Assembly: GCA_050309795.1 (NCBI GenBank)
Contig: JBNRMW010000019.1
Coordinates: forward strand, 31,337-95,336
Direction of reading: 5' to 3'
Source of the DNA: JBNRMW01 sp050309795
GTDB taxonomy: Bacteria > Bacillota_I > Bacilli_A > Erysipelotrichales > Erysipelotrichaceae
DNA: 64,000 bases
Of the stretch, positions 61,477 to 64,000 are shown piece after piece. The notes beneath the pieces are model-generated. The model searched no databases, was not told the origin of the DNA, and worked only from the letters and a program-made list of their open reading frames with translations. The position numbers and the translations under genes are program-made. Position 1 is the first letter of the stretch. Every line of letters begins with the position of its first letter.

Positions 61477-62961
61477 CTATTGATATTCTATTCTTTCTAT
61501 ACCCTTGCCAGAAATATAAATTGTTTTGATATACTTCCTAACAATATCTTCAGTAAGGTTATCTATGCTTCCAGCTTGTTTAAGCTCTTCATCTATTGCT
61601 TGGATACGTTCTTTGTTCTCTTCATCAGACTCTTGTATATGATTTTTTATTTCTACAAAATCTTCTCTTGAAATTTTACCAAACTTATAATTTTCAAACT
61701 CTATCCTCTTCTTCTTTGATAGCTGGTCATTCCTGTCATAAAGTTCTTTTTGCTCATATAGAAGTTTTTTCTTTTCTGTCTTATCTGTATGAAACTTATC
61801 CTTAAGGATTCTAAATACCTCTTTTTCTAATTCCTTATAATGAGGTAGTTTTTCTTCCTGCTCAAGCATTCTACAGTAATAACAGTAAAGATTTATACCT
61901 ATTAACTCTTTCCCATTAGAACTTTTACCAAATCTTATCTTATAACCACATTTATTACATCTTACAAAAGTTGCAAGAGGACTATTTTTATACTTACTCT
62001 TATTTCCTATAAAACTATTTTTATGCCTAGATTTTAATATTTCTTGAACTTCATCAAAGGTTTCTTTGCTTATAAGAGCTTCATGATTATCAAAAATTCT
62101 TATCCATTCTTCTTTAGGGTGATATATAACCTTACCACCATCTAGCTTACTCTTGCTTGATTTATTAAAGACAAAAGTCCCTGTGTATGTTTCGTTTTTT
62201 AATATCCTTCTAACCATGCTGTGAGACCATATTGTATCTTCTACAGTAGATTCCCACCTATTAGCATAGGCATCATAGCCTTTTATCTCTTTTCTCCTTG
62301 CCCTTGCTGTAATAACGCCCTCACTGTTAAGAATCTTTGCAGTTTCATTCAGGGTATGTCCTTCAAGGATAAGTTGAAACATATATCTAATATTATCAGC
62401 TACCTTTTCATCAACTATAAGCTTATAGTTATCCTCAGGGTCTTTCAAATATCCATAGGGTGGAGTTCCAGAGGTGTATTTTCCTTGCTTTTTCGCCACA
62501 AGTAAAGCAGTAGTCATTTTCTCTGAAATATCCCTACTATAATAATCATTAAGAAGGTTTTTAAATTGAATATCTAATTCAGTTCCATTTTGAACTTCAT
62601 TACTACTATCATAGCCATCATTGATTGCTATAAATCTAACTCCCATAAAAGGAAAGATGTTTTCAAGATAATCACCCATTTCTATATAATTTCTCATAAA
62701 TCGTGACATATCTTTTACTATGATACAGTTTACCTTTCCTTGTTTTACCTTTAAAAGAAGTTTGTCTAAGCCTGGTCTTGAAGTAGTGCTACCACTATAG
62801 CCCTCATCAATAAATTCTTCTATATTTGTCTTTTTAAGCTCTTGGTCATTAAAGATGAAGTTCTTTATAATATTTCTTTGAGAATTTATAGTGTCTTCTG
62901 TATGCCCTAGATTCCCTTTTTCAAGTACGGATATTCTAAGATAAATAGCAGTATTAATCAT
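61477..62961 (-). CDS. Large serine recombinase (TnpX/TndX-like), 1
   Basis: A 494-residue site-specific recombinase. The N-terminal resolvase domain (about 1-150) has the nucleophile Ser11 in YLRISVLEKG, EFIDEGYSGSTTSRPGL and VKDMSRFMRN. The Recombinase domain (about 175-290) has PYGYLKDPED. A zinc ribbon follows (CNKCGYKIRF, then CYYC), with a coiled coil near 395-450. This class mediates integration and excision of conjugative or mobilisable elements. It overlaps the upstream recombinase gene by 8 bp, so both are made together. Confidence 0.94.
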   Translation of the reverse strand: MINTAIYLRISVLEKGNLGHTEDTINSQRNIIKNFIFNDQELKKTNIEEFIDEGYSGSTTSRPGLDKLLLKVKQGKVNCIIVKDMSRFMRNYIEMGDYLENIFPFMGVRFIAINDGYDSSNEVQNGTELDIQFKNLLNDYYSRDISEKMTTALLVAKKQGKYTSGTPPYGYLKDPEDNYKLIVDEKVADNIRYMFQLILEGHTLNETAKILNSEGVITARARRKEIKGYDAYANRWESTVEDTIWSHSMVRRILKNETYTGTFVFNKSSKSKLDGGKVIYHPKEEWIRIFDNHEALISKETFDEVQEILKSRHKNSFIGNKSKYKNSPLATFVRCNKCGYKIRFGKSSNGKELIGINLYCYYCRMLEQEEKLPHYKELEKEVFRILKDKFHTDKTEKKKLLYEQKELYDRNDQLSKKKRIEFENYKFGKISREDFVEIKNHIQESDEENKERIQAIDEELKQAGSIDNLTEDIVRKYIKTIYISGKGIERIEYQ

Positions 62962-64000
62962 TTGACCTCATCTCCCTTCCACCTAAAAAGCCTTTTAAGC
63001 TAATTTCTATAGTTTCATTATCATATACATCAATACGTTCAATATACTTCTGAACAATATTTTCATCTAGCTTAATATCTTTATTGGAAAATAGGCTATC
63101 AAATAATCCTATCTCCTCATTAGCTTGACTTTCTATTGAAAGGATTTCAAGGTCAAGATCACTTAGGCTCTTTTCATAGATGGTTAGGTCTTTTCTATTT
63201 AATATTCTTTTTTCAAGATAGTCTTCCTTCTCAATCTTTCCCAAACTATAATCTTCATATAGTCTTTTTAAGTCTGAATTAAGTTTTGAAATCTTAAGAG
63301 AAATAGACTGGCGATTCCTTTCTACCACTTCAATTCTCATCTTACATATATCAGTAATTCTATCCTTGCAATCTTTTCCACTTACATCAATGCTGAGTAC
63401 ATTTCTCAACTTATTTATTACTAGATTATCTAAGTCGCTTTCCATTATAGAAATATAGGGAGTTTCAAGTAAAATACCATTGTTTTCTTCATTTGTGAAC
63501 TTGTAATAATAAAAGTTGGCATTCTTCTTATTACTTCTTACTCCATTTCTAATTAAAAGTAGGTTCGTATTTGCATCAAAAATTACACCTTTGTATTTAT
63601 TAATTGGATCTCTTTTCATATCATGTCTAGTTATTTTAAACTCAGATTTATCTTTATTATTATCAAGTATCTCTTGGGCTATATTAAACACTTCTTCTGA
63701 AATAATAGCTTCATGGGCATTTTCTACAACAATCCATTCATCCTTAGGTTTTTGCCTATAATGGCCACTCTTTTTCCCTTGGACATTTTCCTTAGTGCCT
63801 TGAACAAGGCAGCCTGTATAGACTCTCTGTCTTAGCATATTAGCTATAGTCCCTTTTCTCCATTGTGGTTGTCCAGGTTCTCTTATAATAGACCTTGTTT
63901 TATTATAGGCACTTGATGTTGCGATGTTTTCCTCATTAAGTTCTTTAGCAATTTTAAGTGTATTAACCCCATCTACATACATATTAAAGATTCTTTGGAC
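62954..64000 (-). CDS. Large serine recombinase, 2 (N-terminus outside window)
   Basis: 348 residues of a second large serine recombinase, open to the right edge. The visible part is the end of the Recombinase domain (VQRIFNMYVDGVNTLKIAKEL, RKGTIANMLRQRVYTG), an atypical ribbon region without clear Cys pairs and a C-terminal coiled coil (about 220-300) with the ENIVQKYIERIDVYDNETIEI end. The catalytic resolvase domain lies beyond the window. Missing zinc Cys suggests a divergent DNA-binding arm compared with its neighbour. Confidence 0.9.
   Translation of the reverse strand, partial: VQRIFNMYVDGVNTLKIAKELNEENIATSSAYNKTRSIIREPGQPQWRKGTIANMLRQRVYTGCLVQGTKENVQGKKSGHYRQKPKDEWIVVENAHEAIISEEVFNIAQEILDNNKDKSEFKITRHDMKRDPINKYKGVIFDANTNLLLIRNGVRSNKKNANFYYYKFTNEENNGILLETPYISIMESDLDNLVINKLRNVLSIDVSGKDCKDRITDICKMRIEVVERNRQSISLKISKLNSDLKRLYEDYSLGKIEKEDYLEKRILNRKDLTIYEKSLSDLDLEILSIESQANEEIGLFDSLFSNKDIKLDENIVQKYIERIDVYDNETIEISLKGFLGGREMRSND

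Larger units (their letters stand above)
60527..64000. mobile_element. Integrative element, left end (continues past the right edge)
   Basis: From the breakpoint in the sugar-dehydrogenase gene, base composition drops sharply. Genes use many ATA and AGA codons unlike the rest of the window. Contents are a HEPN-domain gene and two tandem large serine recombinase genes, all on the minus strand. Large serine recombinases integrate at short attachment sites, so the end is expected near 60527. The other end and any cargo are outside the window. Confidence 0.85.

Noticed and set aside
1..64000. CRISPR arrays, tRNA or rRNA genes
   Set aside because: No regularly spaced repeats, cloverleaf-like conserved sequences or rRNA blocks were recognised by reading; a dedicated tRNA search was not possible here.

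Overview
The window reads as the chromosome of a low-GC Gram-positive bacterium (Bacillota). Supporting signs are the rpoE (RNA polymerase delta)-pyrG neighbourhood, MurA, an LPXTG-anchored surface protein, sigma-A-like promoters, strong AAGGAGG ribosome binding sites and the standard stop codons. The mix of a sodium-type V-ATPase, many sugar-degradation genes and AgrC/LytTR-type regulators suggests an anaerobic, fermentative, host-associated member, for example of the Erysipelotrichia. That placement is inference from gene content only. No tRNA, rRNA or CRISPR array was recognised.

Layout. 1-2830: end of ispF, an HD phosphohydrolase and pepP. 2895-11579: a TetR regulator with a 19-bp operator, followed without a gap by a nine-gene V-ATPase operon in the Enterococcus hirae order ntpFIKECGABD. 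11768-16202: DUF1934-rpoE, pepQ, a DUF1129-like gene broken by a stop codon, and pyrG behind a textbook CTP-sensed attenuator. The encoded CTP synthase has Gly where the glutaminase nucleophile Cys should be. 16245-18671: AlkD-like protein, Gfo/Idh/MocA oxidoreductase, metallophosphoesterase. 18666-27381 (minus strand): a tightly packed sugar operon (amidase, GH1, GH36, GPH transporter, GH13, DNA-binding protein). Its first and last genes are frameshifted at 7-nt homopolymers. 27680-33712: fba, then a LytTR/HPK10 two-component pair and a two-subunit ABC exporter. 33735-37220 (minus): phnD-phnC-phnE-phnE importer. 37432-44611: redox-type small protein, lipoprotein, 5'-nucleotidase, murA, ABC-2 transporter.

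44640-52680 is the most distinctive accessory locus. A second AgrC-like/LytTR pair is divergent from an ER-type (SipW-like) signal peptidase. That is followed by two TasA/camelysin-like proteins, a 999-residue von Willebrand A adhesin, a third TasA-like protein and an LPETG-anchored protein. It looks like a self-contained surface-fibre or biofilm-matrix system with dedicated processing and its own regulator. 52839-59541 holds an aldo/keto reductase and a chitobiose/cellobiose PTS locus (GntR, DUF3284, EIIC, GH4, EIIA), in which the ChbG deacetylase and EIIB are fused in one reading frame.

At about 60527 a sugar-dehydrogenase gene is cut by an AT-rich mobile element that runs off the right edge. 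It carries a HEPN-domain protein and two tandem large serine recombinases.

Several genes appear to be transcribed without a leader (TATAAT or a variant exactly 6 nt before ATG). The two homopolymer frameshifts both need one extra base, so they could be real, programmed, or under-called homopolymers in the assembly.
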